A stretch of 64,000 bases of DNA from Takakia lepidozioides (taxonomy: Eukaryota; Streptophyta; Takakiopsida; Takakiales; Takakiaceae). The stretch is taken from positions 47,014,042-47,078,041 of the forward strand of contig CM060734.1 of NCBI GenBank assembly GCA_030704615.1, in the 5' to 3' direction. The stretch's first letter is position 1, and each line of letters begins with the position of its first letter. Below, piece after piece: positions 33,691-45,106 of the stretch. A program made the position numbers and the translations under genes. The notes below the pieces were generated by a model. The model searched no databases, had not been told where the DNA came from, and saw only the letters and a program-made list of their open reading frames with translations.

Positions 33691-35115
33691 CTACCCGTGT
33701 GATCTCTTCCCGTGATCCCTATGAATCAAGGAAAATCACGGATTCACGATCGATCCATTCAACAAACTCGAACCAAAGCTGCAGTCTGGCATGGCTGCGA
33801 GACTGAGAGTTATGGGATCTCTTTCCTGATGACTGTATCCCTACCGCGACGTGCAGGGGCGGCATGCGAGCAGTGGTGAAGGTGACAGCCTAAGCCTTTC
33901 CCTCCAAACGCGTGTACTCTGCCTCGGTCCGCCAGCGATGGTTGGAGACTTGACAGTACGGCGATGTGCACTGCGTTGTCGATGCTCAGTTGGAACAATT
34001 CTAGCTGCCTTACTCATACTCAATTTGGTGTCATGGTCGGTGGCACAATTGGATCAGAAACGCTGATCTACACCCTGAGCATGCTCTTGCAGGTCGGTGC
34101 AGGCCCATTGGAGCAACGTGCACAAAGCAAACGTGAAGATGACAGCATGAGCGTTTCTCTCCAAATGTCTTGGTCGTTCAACAACCTGATGCACTTGGTC
34201 GGTGCTCCGACGTTTGCATAGTGGAGAGTATATTAATTTAGGCTGGGCTTGATGTCCAGTATGTGACTGGAACATCTTGAGGAATTTTCGAAATTGTGAA
34301 GTTGATGGACTTGGGTTGCAAAATGTGCAAAGAGTTGCGTTTATCCCAAACTGCTTAAGTTGAGCTGGATATCCACTCTGCAATTGAGCTGGATTTTCTA
34401 AGTTGTGAAGATGACTAATTTCTGAGCCTTTCATCTGTCCAAACGTGTGTCTCACTAAAGAAGTTGCACACAGACTGCTCACTGGTTGCAGTACTACCAG
34501 TCCCTGCACTTTGAAAATGACACATCTAAACAAAGATTGATTCCACAGCAGACTAGTGGGTGACGATGAACCAGGTCCAAATTGCCACGATTGTACTTAA
34601 TTGCAGTCCGGCCACCAGCTGTTGGTCGGTGAATATGACCTACACTCAGGCTCAAAACATGATGGATGTGCCACGTATGGCTGAACAAATTAATCCAGAC
34701 ATGTCTGGCGACAACGGCTTGCAGGGGGCGGCTAAAGGAAACCAAAAAATTCAGAAAAACAGGAAAGCGGCGCGCAGGCAACATCGATTTCACAGCAGCT
34801 CTGAATATGAGAGTCCAAGCCTTTACCTCCAAACGCGTGTCAATGCAGATTGGAAAAGATCTTGAGGTGAGCAGCTAACTTATGCCCAGTAAGTTATGTA
34901 CTGTGTGCAGATTTGAAGAAATTGTGAGGATTGGTTTCAATGGCGGATGTGACCCTGAACCTTCAGAGCCTTTGCTCCAAACATGTGTCTAGCTGGTGGA
35001 GCCAATACGATTATTTTATCCTCAGATACTTGCACGAACTTGCAGGAGATGCCTGCAATGAGAACAACGAGCTAGGGAGTACACTGATGTCGGTGCATCT
35101 ATGCAGCTAGGTATC

Positions 35116-35828
35116 TGAAAAGAATCTGACTCTCTTTCCTCAGTCCAACTACAAAACAATTTCAGGCGCTTTGCTTATCTTGCCGTTCATAGGGAATCTA
35201 TCAGGATCCCAAGAAATCTGCTTGCTTGAATCAACAACAATATGGACTCATGTGACCATCTTCTTTTATTCCAGTCACCATTCATTGACTCAGATCGTAA
35301 CAGAGACCACACCAGTCCAACGATCGTTCACCCCTATTCTCCACGGAAGTGTATTCACAAGCCTTAAAGCAGATCTTTCTTGTCCCAAATAGTAACTAGA
35401 ATCAAATCTGAATTGTCACTCTTCAAATCAACACCTGATGAAACTTAAGTCATAGGATTTACACCTTCGCTCTGTACAAAGGAGAAATCACAGTCCCTGC
35501 CGCTGCAAGGCACCAAAGGCCAGTGACATCTATTCCAACATCAACCTACACTCTAAAAGCACAGCACCGGCTACAGCATCCGGTCCACCCAGCCACCACG
35601 CCGTGCTACAACAGATTTCCTGTCCATGCAGATCCGCCCAAGACGCCTGTACGCCATCAGCATTTCTTCCACCACCTTGCCATCTCCCCGCATCAAAATC
35701 CCTAGCCCTGGATATCTTGCAAGTCTGCTCCATTTTACCTGCAACTGTCAGTTCGGCGATATTCTAGCAGTCTCTTGTCGTTTCAAACTGGTGCTTGACA
35801 GGTCGATCTTCGTTCCTGGCACCTAACA
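35116..35828 (-). mobile_element. Solo LTR (713 bp) in arm B
   Basis: It is flanked by gtatc at 35,111-35,115 and 35,829-35,833, and begins TG and ends CA. Part of it (about 35,480-35,650) resembles the gypsy-1 LTR ('catccggtccacccagccac', 'acgccgtgc'), so it is a related gypsy family. By that similarity its sense is minus. Arm A has the uninterrupted site near 7,465. It probably results from recombination between two LTRs of a former full element. Confidence 0.8.
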
Positions 35829-36965
35829 GTATCAGTGTACACCGTATCGATGCATGTATGCAGCTAGGGATCAGTACACTGATGTCGGTGCATCTATGCA
35901 AAGCGTACCAGTTACCAGGTACCAGTTGCTAGTTATCGTTAATTACCTGTGCAACAAGATGCAATGTTCAGCTATAAAAGAGCTCACTTGTTGCAGGATC
36001 CCTCAAACACTTGGGGCTTGCCCACAAGCGACGATGAACTCCTACACCTCTAGCTCCAAAATCTTGTGACCGGAACATTTGCTCTGTCTCAAAGCAGTCT
36101 CTAGCTCTAAAAAATTGTGGGGAACATTCCTCTGTCTCAAAGCAGTGGGTGAGCAACTACGATCTTCTGTAATCTCTCTATGGTGTCCTGCCTACGTCAT
36201 CTGCATGACTTCATGAACCTGCGATAAGTTAACCTTGGGCTGTATCCTTAGAGGATCCCTCAATCCTCAAAACTGTTCAGTGACCATATGCAAAGCACGA
36301 CTAATTGTGAGTATGGAAAAGAGTCTACAGCGGATATAGGTTGGAGCATTCTTGCCAGTTCATGAGGAACGGGACTATGTCAGGACTGGCGCTTGCACAA
36401 GGTCGAATACGGTCACAAACCACCCTCTTCTGGTCACGGCGATATAGCTGATTGCTTCGCTTGTTAATTGCAGGGGGCCTTTCGTATATCCGTGCCAATT
36501 GGGCCTTTGCTGCTGGAGGTGGATTGGCATTCTGATATATACCGCATGCATCTGTGTCTCTCCACCATGTTCCCTTTGTTGTGGTATGAGACTCCCCACA
36601 CAAGCCCAATAGCAAGCATGCAGTTGTGTAAGTAGTGAACTATGTGTGCGCATACTCTTGAAAAATGTATGTGCGGACTAATGAAAGGGTGGTGTGGAAA
36701 GTGGAAGGTACAGGGGAGGTACAGACAACACTTTTGGCACAGCTGCTGAAAATTGCCATTGGTCTCCACATTGGAATTCTTGTGAATAATCTAGCCAAGG
36801 TAAAAATTTAGTGTCCTACTCTTACTTGGTTCCTATTGTGGAAGGGCGACCTGAGAGAGGGAGAGGGGAGAATGTACTCAGAAGACTTTTTTTGCCATAT
36901 CTATGTGGCCATAGACCCACACCTAGCTTGGGCAGAACAAATTAAGGGAAGAGACACTACCTTTG

Positions 36966-37466
36966 TATAACGTCCCTGTGAACTCGAACCTGCGACAGGC
37001 TTGGCAGGATGTTGAACGGTTCAGCAATCGTCGACGGCTGTATGGGGGAGGTGATGGGGAAGTCACGTGGAACAGCAGGTGGTGGCGATGTGGTGGCAAG
37101 CTTCCGTTGATCGAGACTAAAAGCTCAAATGACGATGGCTGAGAAGTGTACAGGGAGGAGATTAGGGACTCTCTTCTCCTGGTTTTTTTTCTTCTTAGAA
37201 GAGAGAGCTCGTAGATGTTGGCTGTATAGAGTGGGAAGATCTACGGCCATGGTGAACAGTGTCTACGAGTAGGGAAGAGAGACGATACAGAAGTGATGCA
37301 TGGTGTGGCGGTTGGGAGGACTGGGTGTGTCCCGGTACCATGTGCAAATTCTAGAATTGGTTTATAGTTCCTGTTGAGTCAAGAATCATTGTGACTTGAA
37401 GGATCTGTACATAAAGTGAATGGCGGTGTTTGGCCATTCTTGGAATAAGACAAGAGGAACGTAAGA
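36966..37466 (+). repeat. Gypsy-2 5' LTR (501 bp)
   Basis: Same length as the 3' LTR and about 98% identical by eye. It starts tataacgtcc and ends gaacgtaaga. Confidence 0.95.
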
Positions 37467-37469
37467 TCT

Positions 37470-37481
37470 TGGTATCAGAGC
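37470..37481 (+). promoter_or_regulatory. Gypsy-2 primer-binding site
   Basis: TGGTATCAGAGC lies three bases after the 5' LTR and is complementary to plant initiator tRNA-Met. Confidence 0.92.
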
Positions 37482-37502
37482 AGATTTCGACCTTTTTGGG
37501 AT

Positions 37503-39278
37503 TTGTGGTTTATGAGCCAATTGACATTCGGCTCTGGAAGCTCGTTGCTTCAGTGGAATATTATCTCCAAAGGTAGCTGTAGCACATCTCAAGAGTCGAT
37601 GAAAAGAGAGACAAGCCATACACAGGCTGCAGTTGAGAAAACACAAGAAATTGTTGTACCAGAAGAACTTATCACTATGAAAGCGGGAGATCTAGCTCAG
37701 GTCATTCGCGAGGCGGTGGCTAGTGGAGTGAAGGAGGGCATAGCCGCTGTTGGCAAGAGACCTACAGCAAATCCAACTCCACCGGTGGTGCCACCCGACC
37801 AGCAAGCAGTAGACCAACCAATAAGTGCTCCCCATAATGATCTGCATGCAAGAACTAGGACAAAAAGAAAAGAGGCTAGAGGTGGTTCTGCCTCAGGTGC
37901 ATCCTCACAGGATAGCCGCTCCATGATGGCAAGGGATTCTAGGAGAAAAACGGTTGACAAGGAAATTAGGAAGATGACACATCTTCCTGAATTCCACGGT
38001 CGCCCAAATGTACCTTGCACTGAGGTGCTGTCTTTTCTGGAGACTCTGGAAGAGTTCTTCAGTGAGGACTATACGGATGCAGATAAGATCTGCACAGCCT
38101 CATTGCAAATGAGAGGAAAATCTAAAGAATGGTGGATTAGAATGAAAGAGAAGCCGGGTCTAGAAGGGAGAGTGGACCTGATTACCACATGGGCTAAGTT
38201 CAAACGGGTCTTCAAAGAACAGTACCTGCCAGAGGATTATGCGCACAGGATGAAAATGGGTTTGATAGAACTTAGCCAGGGAAGAATGAGTGTGGCAGAC
38301 TACAAGGTGAAGTTTGACGAACACGCTTCATACTTCTATTCCTTGAAGGAGTCTGACAGGGTGGATTTCTTCCTGACTGGGCTCGACAAAGCAATCAGAT
38401 TTTTGGTTCAGGCATATGAGCCAAAGACAGAGGCTGATGCATATAGACTAGCTATCAATTTTGAGAGCCAGCACAGAGCACATCTGGGTGCAAGTGCACC
38501 TACTGATAGGGATTTCAAGCCAAAGTCATTCCCTTTTGGTGGAGGTCAGAAAAGAAAGAACTGGAAAAGGTTCAATAAGAAGACAACAAAGACTGAGCCT
38601 AGGGGTAATCAGAAGTTTGGAGCCTTAGCGACCAAACGCCTATCAGAGAAGGAACAGGAAGAACACCAATGGTTGGGTCAGTGTTTTATCTGTCATGAGA
38701 AAGGCCATCGGGCATTCGAGTGTCCCAAACGCGTACAACGCGCAACTGCAGCTGTGGTTATGCAAGAGGTTGAGGATAAAATGGATGTGGATGCACCTGG
38801 GACGAGCAAAGGTAAACAACTGAGGATCTCAACGGCTGTGATGGGTAAAGAGATAGACCATAATCCCACAGTCATACGATTAAATGGTCAGGTGGGAAGA
38901 GAAACCACGACTGTTTTGATTGACCCAAGAAGCAGCCATAACTTCTTGTCTCAAAATTTTGCAAACAAGTGCAAGCTGCAGTTGAAGGAGGTTGGCACCA
39001 GTACCATTCTGTTGCCCAATGGAGATGCAGGATCTACCAACAACATAAGCTTGGAGGTCCCTGTCACAATGCAAGGGATCACCACAGAGGTAGATTTTGA
39101 GGTCTGGGATGGCGCAAGGTACGACATCATCTTGGGAATGCAGTGGCTGGCAGCTGTGGACACTCAAGTGGCATGCCGAAATTGTTCAGTGGAGGGGGTG
39201 TTGTCTGGTGGTAAGCGATTCAAGCTTACAGGTACGAGAGCCCTACCCAATGTTCCTTTGTTTCAGCCCTTCAAATGA
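37503..39278 (+). pseudogene. Gypsy-2 gag-protease frame
   Basis: A 591-codon frame. The retrotransposon gag domain spans about residues 170-320 (LPEFHGRPN, FLETLEEFF, FKEQYLPEDYAHRMK). A basic stretch and a CCHC knuckle (CFICHEKGHRAFEC) follow at about residues 398-411. The aspartic protease begins near residue 470. At the catalytic site this copy reads LIDPRSSHNF, where gypsy-1 has LIDTGSTHN, so the essential D-T/S-G triad is lost and the protease is probably inactive. The frame ends in an ATGA overlap with the pol frame. Gypsy-1 is in one frame at the same place (ALPNVPL...MKRC), so the break is more likely a mutation than a programmed shift. Confidence 0.9.
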
Positions 39279-42220
39279 AACGATGCATACGGAAGACAGC
39301 CGGTCAGCTGTTCTTTGTAAGCATTCAAAAGAATGAAGACGAAGGCATTGAAGTGGAGTTGAACAATCTCAATAGAGCAGATAAGGTCTTGTCTGAATTT
39401 TCAGATGTGTTTCCCAGTGATCTGCCTGGACTACCTCCTGGAAGGGATGTAGATCATGCCATTGAGTTGGTTCCTGAAGCAGTTCCTGCCTCTAGGATTC
39501 CTTATAGGCATTCTTTGGTGGAGAATGAAGAATTGGAGAGACAGCTGGCTGATTTGCTAGAGAAAGGTTATATCAAGCCTAGCAAGTCTCCCTGGGGAGC
39601 ACCAGTGTTGTTCAAGAAAAAGAAAGATGAGACTTTAAGGTTGTGTGCGGACTACAGATGGTTGAATAAACTAACCGTAAAGAACAAGTTTCCACTTCCT
39701 AGGATAGATGACTTATTTGATTACTTGCATGGTGCGCAAGTATTTTCAAAGATAGACCTACGAAGTGGATACCATCAGATCCGTGTCAAAGACTCGGACA
39801 CGTTTAAGACGGCCTTCAGAACTAGATTTGGCCACTATGAATATACAGTGATGTCTTTTGGACTCACAAATGCACCAGCCACTTTCATGTGCTTAATGAA
39901 TACCTTATTCAGAAAGTATCTGGGGAAATTTGTGTTAGTCTTCATGGATGACATTTTAATCTATTCCAAGTCTGAAGAAGAACACATAGAACACTTGAAA
40001 AGTGTCCTTGAGATTTTGAGAGAGAATAAACTCTATGCTAAGAAGAGCAAGTGTGAGTTTTTTGTTTCCCAGATGGAATATTTGGGATTTATAGTGTCAA
40101 AAGATGGCATTTTAGTTGATCCCAAGAAGGTAAAGACTGTGGCAGAATGGCCAGTCCCGACGGATAGAACAGATGTGAGAGCATTCTTAGGACTTGCAAG
40201 CTTTTATAGAAGGTTTATAAAGGCATTCTCCAAGATTGCAGCCCCTCTCACTAGCCTGCTGAAAGGCTTAGGAGCGATTACCTGGACCGAGGATTGTAAT
40301 GAGAGCTTTGAAAAACTTAAAGATATGTTAACACATGCTCCTGTCTTGAAATTAATGGATTACAAGACAGGTGGTCTAGTACTTTGCACAGATGCGAGTG
40401 ACCTGGCCATAGGAGCTGTGTTAATGCAACACGAACAGGTAATAGCTTATGAGTCTAGAAAACTAAGCCCAGCAGAGCTGAACTACCCAGTGCATGAAAA
40501 AGAATTGCTAGCCATCATACATGCCTTAAAGGTTTGGCGGCATTATATGCTGGGAATGGAATTTAAGATTGAGACAGACCATGAAAGCCTAAAGTATCTA
40601 GCTACACAACCCAACCTCAGTTGCAGACAATGTCGTTGGGTAGAGTTCCTCCAGCAGTTCTTCTTTGAATTGCATTATGTGAAAGGGAAAGAGAACGTGG
40701 TGGCAGATGCATTGTCCAGAAGAAAGTGGGCAACTGCTATTTCAGTGATAAGAAGCACTGTGATAGAAGAGATAAGGGGTCAGTATGCTAAAGACGCATA
40801 TTTTGCTGGCCCATTTGAAAGCCTGTCTCGTGGGATTAAGACTCCTGATGAAATTGGCAAGTATCTTGCTTATCTGTTGAATGATGGGTTATTGTACTGT
40901 GATGGGCGTCTATGCATCCCTCAGGTTGCAGACTATAGACTAAAGATCATGTACGACTGTCATAACATACCCATTGCAGGCCATCCTGGCTTTCAGAAAA
41001 CATATCTTGCAATTAGGAAACAATTTTTCTGGCCTGGGATGAAGAAGAACATATGAGAATATGTTGAAAGGTGTTACCCTTGTCAGGTAACCAAGACAGA
41101 ACAGATCAAGACTCTTGGACATTTGCAACCTCTGAATGTGCCCATGGCAAAGTGGGAGTCTATAAGTATGGATTTCATTGTCTCATTGCCTAAGACAAGA
41201 AATGGACATGATGCCATCTTTGTGGTAGTTGATCGCTTGTCAAAACAAGTGCATTTCATACCCACAAAGATGAGTGCAACTGCTATAGACACAGCTAATC
41301 TCTTTGTAAAAGAGATATACAAACTGCATGGATTGCCAAGAGAAATTGTGTCTGACAGGGATTCGAAGTTTACGAGTGGATTTTGGACTGCTTTGTTCAA
41401 AGCTTTGAATACCAGATTATGTTTTAGCAGTGCTTACCACCCAGAATCTGATGCTCAGACAGATAGGACAAATAGAACCTTAGAAGACATGCTCCGAATG
41501 TATGTGGGGCAAAGGCAAAGCTCTTGGGAACAATATTTGCATTTTTGTGAGTTTGCCTATAATAAGAACATGCATACAGCTATTGGGGTAAGCCCATTTG
41601 AAGCTGTTTACGGGCAAGATTGCTTGACACCAGCATCTTGGCATGTTTCAAATACTAAGGTCGAAAGTGTCAATCAAATGATAGCAAGGATGCAACAAGA
41701 GATGGACTTAATGAAAGATAACATGAGGAGAGCTCAAGAAAGGGCAAAGACCTATGCTGATCAGAAAAGGTCTTTTAGAGAATTTGAGATTGGAGATCAA
41801 GTATTTTTTAAAGTGATCCCTAAGAAGAGCCAGTTGAGCCTAGGAAAGTGTTATAAGCTTTCCCCAAGGTACTGTGGACCTTTCAAGATTATCAAAAAGA
41901 TTGGCAAAGTCGCCTACCAGCTGGAACTGCCTGTTAGGTGGAAGATACATGACGTATTTCATGTGAGCCTCTTAAGGAAATATGTTTCAGATCCCAGCCA
42001 TGTTCTCCCAGACTTGCCGAAGGTCACAACTGAAGGAGAAATTGTGACAGAACCAGAAGAGATTCTTAAGGTAGAGGTGAAAACCTTGAGATCTCGTTCT
42101 TGGAACGAGTTCTTGATCAAGTGGAAGAATTACCCTGTAGAAGAATCTACATGGGAGAGAGAAGATGATCTTCGCAAGAATTTTCCCCAGTTCAGTATTG
42201 AGGACAATACTCCCTTATAG
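39275..42220 (+). pseudogene. Gypsy-2 pol: RT, RNase H, integrase, chromodomain
   Basis: One frame from 39,275 to 42,220 with a single internal TGA at 41,054-41,056. RT spans about 39,600-40,130, with FMDD at about 39,940. RNase H follows ([12 protein letters not shown], then [10 protein letters not shown] and ADALSRR). The integrase zinc-binding region (H-x-H...CYPC) straddles the stop: gypsy-1 reads QIKEYV where this copy has NI-stop-EYV. The DDE core follows (MDFIVSLPKT, SDRDSKFTSGFW). The C-terminal chromodomain (about 42,090-42,190, EFLIKWKNYPVEESTWE) marks it as a chromovirus; such domains can bind histone marks and direct integration. The stop TAG lies against the polypurine tract. Confidence 0.95.
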
Positions 42221-42232
42221 GAGGGGAGGTAA
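42220..42232 (+). promoter_or_regulatory. Gypsy-2 polypurine tract
   Basis: ggaggggaggtaa sits between the pol stop and the 3' LTR and is the expected plus-strand primer. Confidence 0.85.
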
Positions 42233-42733
42233 TATAACATCCCTGCGAACTCGAACCTGCGACAGGCTTGGCAGGATGTTGAACGGTTCAGCAATCGTCG
42301 ACGGCTGTCTGGGGGAGGTGATGGGGAAGTCACGTGGAACAGCAGGTGGTGGCAATGTGGTGGCAAGCTTCCGTTGATCAAGACTAAAAGCTCAAATGAC
42401 GATGGCTGAGAAGTGTATAGGGAGGAGATTAGGGACTCTCTTCTCCTGGTTTTTTTTCTTCTTAGAAGAGAGAGCTCGTAGATGTTGGCTATATAGAGTG
42501 GGAAGATCTACGGCCATGGTGAACAGTGTCTACGAGTAGGGAAGAGAGACGATACAGAAGTGATGCATGGTGTGGCGGTTGGGAGGACTGGGTGTGTCCC
42601 GGTACCATGTGCAAATTCTAGAATTGGTTTATAGTTCCTGTTGAGTCAAGAATCATTGTGACTTGAAGGATCTGTACATAAAGTAAATGGCGGTGTTTGG
42701 CCATTCTTGGAATAAGACAAGAGGAACGTAAGA
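42233..42733 (+). repeat. Gypsy-2 3' LTR (501 bp)
   Basis: Pairs with 36,966-37,466. It starts tataacatcc. The TSD ctttg follows directly. Confidence 0.95.
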
Positions 42734-43732
42734 CTTTGTGAGGGGCTCACTCTAGTCTCACTCTAGTAGGAGGACTTAGGCAATATGAACAATTTGTTTT
42801 GGCTTTCCACATTTCTCTAGAAAGCCCAGAAAGCCCTTCACACAAGCATCAATCAGTTTGTGATTTGCCCAGCAAGTAGATTGCAACACTAGCGCAGGCT
42901 TTAGGGTCACCTTGATCAAGATTTTGAAAGTTGCTGAATAGAGGTGCCAGGAATACATGTTCTTGATGTACCCAGGAACTGCAGGGTCGCGCTCTCTGAT
43001 GAGAATACCCTAGAGATTGTGGATACAGAAGTGGATGTAGACTGGAAACAGTTTTTGCAAAGTTCTAGTTCTGTTTTGCTCCGACAATCTTTGAGCTATG
43101 AGAGAGAGAGAAATGAAATGAAATGGTGATTTATATGAGAGAGAGCGGGTGGTGAGGGAGCAAGGGTGTAAAGGAGGTACTTCCTTTGTCCAGAGACCTG
43201 AACCGTTTATATCTTGGTATTATAGAGATTTGAGGGAGGAACAGAGGAACATAAGTGTGAATGAAAGGAATGGGGGTTGTGACACGAGTGTGCCATGTGG
43301 AGGTGAATGTGGATGCATAACTTGCACAAGTTATGCAACAGAAGGGAGTAGGCTCTCAATAGGTTAATTGCCACAATAGAAGGTCTATTCTCGGTCTATT
43401 GTGGCAAGGTCACACCACGTACAGGTCAACACCTTTGTATATCCTCTTTCTTGTAAGGTGCTTAGTTTTACAGTAATGTGTTTGAAGGGTTGAGCTAATG
43501 TCGAGTACTTGGTAACAGGATGTTGTGTTGTAGTACATATGAGGAGCTGATGAGGGCAGTAACACCTGCTTCTTCAAGAGGGAGGGTAGCTAGATCATAT
43601 GCTGGTTTGAGTGTTGATCTAGTATGGCTCATGATCAGCTGTGCAATAGCCTTATGATCTCAATGATGAATCAGTAAGAGGTTTTAATATGTGTTGTCTG
43701 TCAACTATGTTTCCCTGCTTATGCATTTGGTC
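42734..43732 (-). repeat. Large inverted repeat, arm B, outer part
   Basis: It continues arm B after gypsy-2 and is the reverse complement of arm A from about 6,346 back to 5,359. It includes a LINE-beta-like fragment (minus 42,776-42,958, WANHKLIDACVKGFL). Its outer edge is 'cttatgcatttggtctt'; beyond it, sequence is unrelated to the flank of arm A. Confidence 0.87.
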
Positions 43733-43734
43733 TT

Positions 43735-43811
43735 CAGAAATCAGAAATGCTTGGCAGCTTACCTACACGAGGTACTCACCCTTAGACAATCACTCGAACA
43801 ATAGTTCTTAT
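43735..43811 (+). repeat. LINE-alpha 3' fragment
   Basis: It matches 2,975-3,055 ('atcagaaatgcttggca', 'agacaatcact.gaaca.tag'). Short and non-coding here. Confidence 0.7.
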
Positions 43812-44289
43812 TGCCTTGCATGCTTACTCCCCTCCCCCACTCCCCCCACAACTCCCCCCCCCCTCCCTTCTCCACTGTCTCTCCAATCCTTTTCTTTGTG
43901 CCCCAGGCCTCAGACCAAAAAAGGTGTGGACCCTGGTCCTTGACTGCCACGCCAGTCAACACAAGCTACTCCCAGGCTGGTGGGACACCCAAAACCCCCC
44001 ATCCTCCCCTTCCTCCGTCCTCTCCCTCTCTTGCACTTTGTCTTGGGAACTCTCCAGGGCAGGGCTCTCACTTCACAAGGGTAAAATAAACCAATTTGTT
44101 CACCTGGGATGCAGCAGCAAACGAAAGAGATCTCAGTTAGTTTACCTTTGGCAACTGCCAACTCTCCTCCCCTCACCATCAGGCTTCAAGTGGGTCTCCA
44201 CGCTTCCTCCCTCGGATAGGCACACCAAGTACACCTTCACGACAGCTTGGCCATCAAATCATGGAGTACCCATGGGCCTTCCACCAACC

Positions 44290-45106
44290 CCCCCATGAAT
44301 CTATCTTTTTGCAAATGTAAGAGGCATGGGCTCTGAACATTCGGCTCCAAAAAGAGCTAGAATCAGACTGTGGGCAAGAGACTTCTTCAATAAAAATTCC
44401 ATTATCCTGCTTCAGGAACACAAGCTCGATCAAGTGAAAATTGCCTCTCTAGGGGGTTTAGTTTGGCCTTTGGCTTCGGCATTCTGGAACCCTACAGTCG
44501 AACACTCAAGGGGGGGGACAACCTTTCTAATTTCTCCTTCTTTGAATCACTTGGTTCTGGCCACTGATATCTGGGTCCAAGGTCGGGTGCAATTTGTCTC
44601 CCTCAACGTAGGGCAATCGCTGGGTAAGCTGGGTCTTGAACATCTATGCACCAAATGACATTGATGAAAGGGTGGCTTTGTGGGATCTCATAAGAAATAA
44701 ACTTTTGCAATTAAACGATATTTAGCATTGGCTCATAGGGGGGGATTTCAACATGGTGGAGGATGAAGATGACCGCCTCGGCCCTTCTGCTCATGCCTTG
44801 TCTGCTCTGAAAAAAAACTCCTGGGATTCCCTTTGTTTCACTATTGGATTGCTTGATGCTTCTGGCCCCAGTCAAGGTGAACTAAAATTCACCTGGTCTA
44901 ACAATAGGAATCCTCCTAACTTGTGTCAAGCCAGACTAGACATGTTTTATTGCACTGCCTCTCTCTTGCAGTGGACGAAAAGGGCTCCCATTGACCCCAT
45001 ACAACCTGGCTTTGATCACTCTGCAATCTTAATGCTGCTCAGTACCCCAGGCGCCAGGGTCAAAAGGCAGGGGTTACTTCAAACTCAACCCAACAATCTT
45101 GAATGA
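44290..45106 (+). pseudogene. L1-type LINE AP-like endonuclease domain, disrupted
   Basis: The start reads NVRGMGSEHSAPKRARIRLW, then ILLQEHKLD (a catalytic Gln-Glu region), GGDFNMVEDEDDR (Gly-Asp-Phe-Asn motif) and ARLDMFYC and GFDHSAIL near the end, matching the exonuclease-endonuclease-phosphatase fold of LINE proteins. Frames break near 44,640-44,730. Confidence 0.88.

Larger units (their letters stand above)
33290..36965 (-). repeat. Large inverted repeat, arm B, inner part
   Basis: It is the reverse complement of arm A from 9,035 back to about 6,345. It is interrupted by the SINE pair (about 33,363-33,685) and the solo LTR (35,116-35,833). It ends at the gypsy-2 target site CTTTG (36,961-36,965). 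Frames such as minus 34,054-34,533 have counterparts in arm A but no domain. Confidence 0.88.
36966..42733 (+). mobile_element. Gypsy-2: young Ty3/gypsy chromovirus, 5.77 kb
   Basis: A full-length element, with target-site duplication CTTTG at 36,961-36,965 and 42,734-42,738. Two 501-bp LTRs (36,966-37,466 and 42,233-42,733) differ at about 8 sites by eye, mostly C/T or G/A transitions. A tRNA-Met primer-binding site and a polypurine tract are in place. Gag-protease, RT/RNase H, integrase and chromodomain are all present, with few defects: protease DTG changed to DPR, one frame break at 39,275 and one stop at 41,054-41,056. It split arm B; arm A keeps the empty site. LTR ends read TA...GA, not TG...CA. 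Confidence 0.97.

Noticed and set aside
34054-34533. 159-codon minus-strand frame in arm B as a gene
   Set aside because: The equivalent in arm A is shorter and broken, the composition is repeat-like and no domain is seen.
39275-39278. Programmed -1 frameshift or reinitiation at ATGA in gypsy-2
   Set aside because: Gypsy-1 is in a single frame at the homologous place, and no slippery heptamer is evident, so a simple mutation is more likely. Sibling copies would decide it.
44253-44300. Start codon of LINE endonuclease at MNLSF
   Set aside because: That frame stops after 13 codons; the conserved endonuclease start (NVRGMGS) is in another frame of the same bases.
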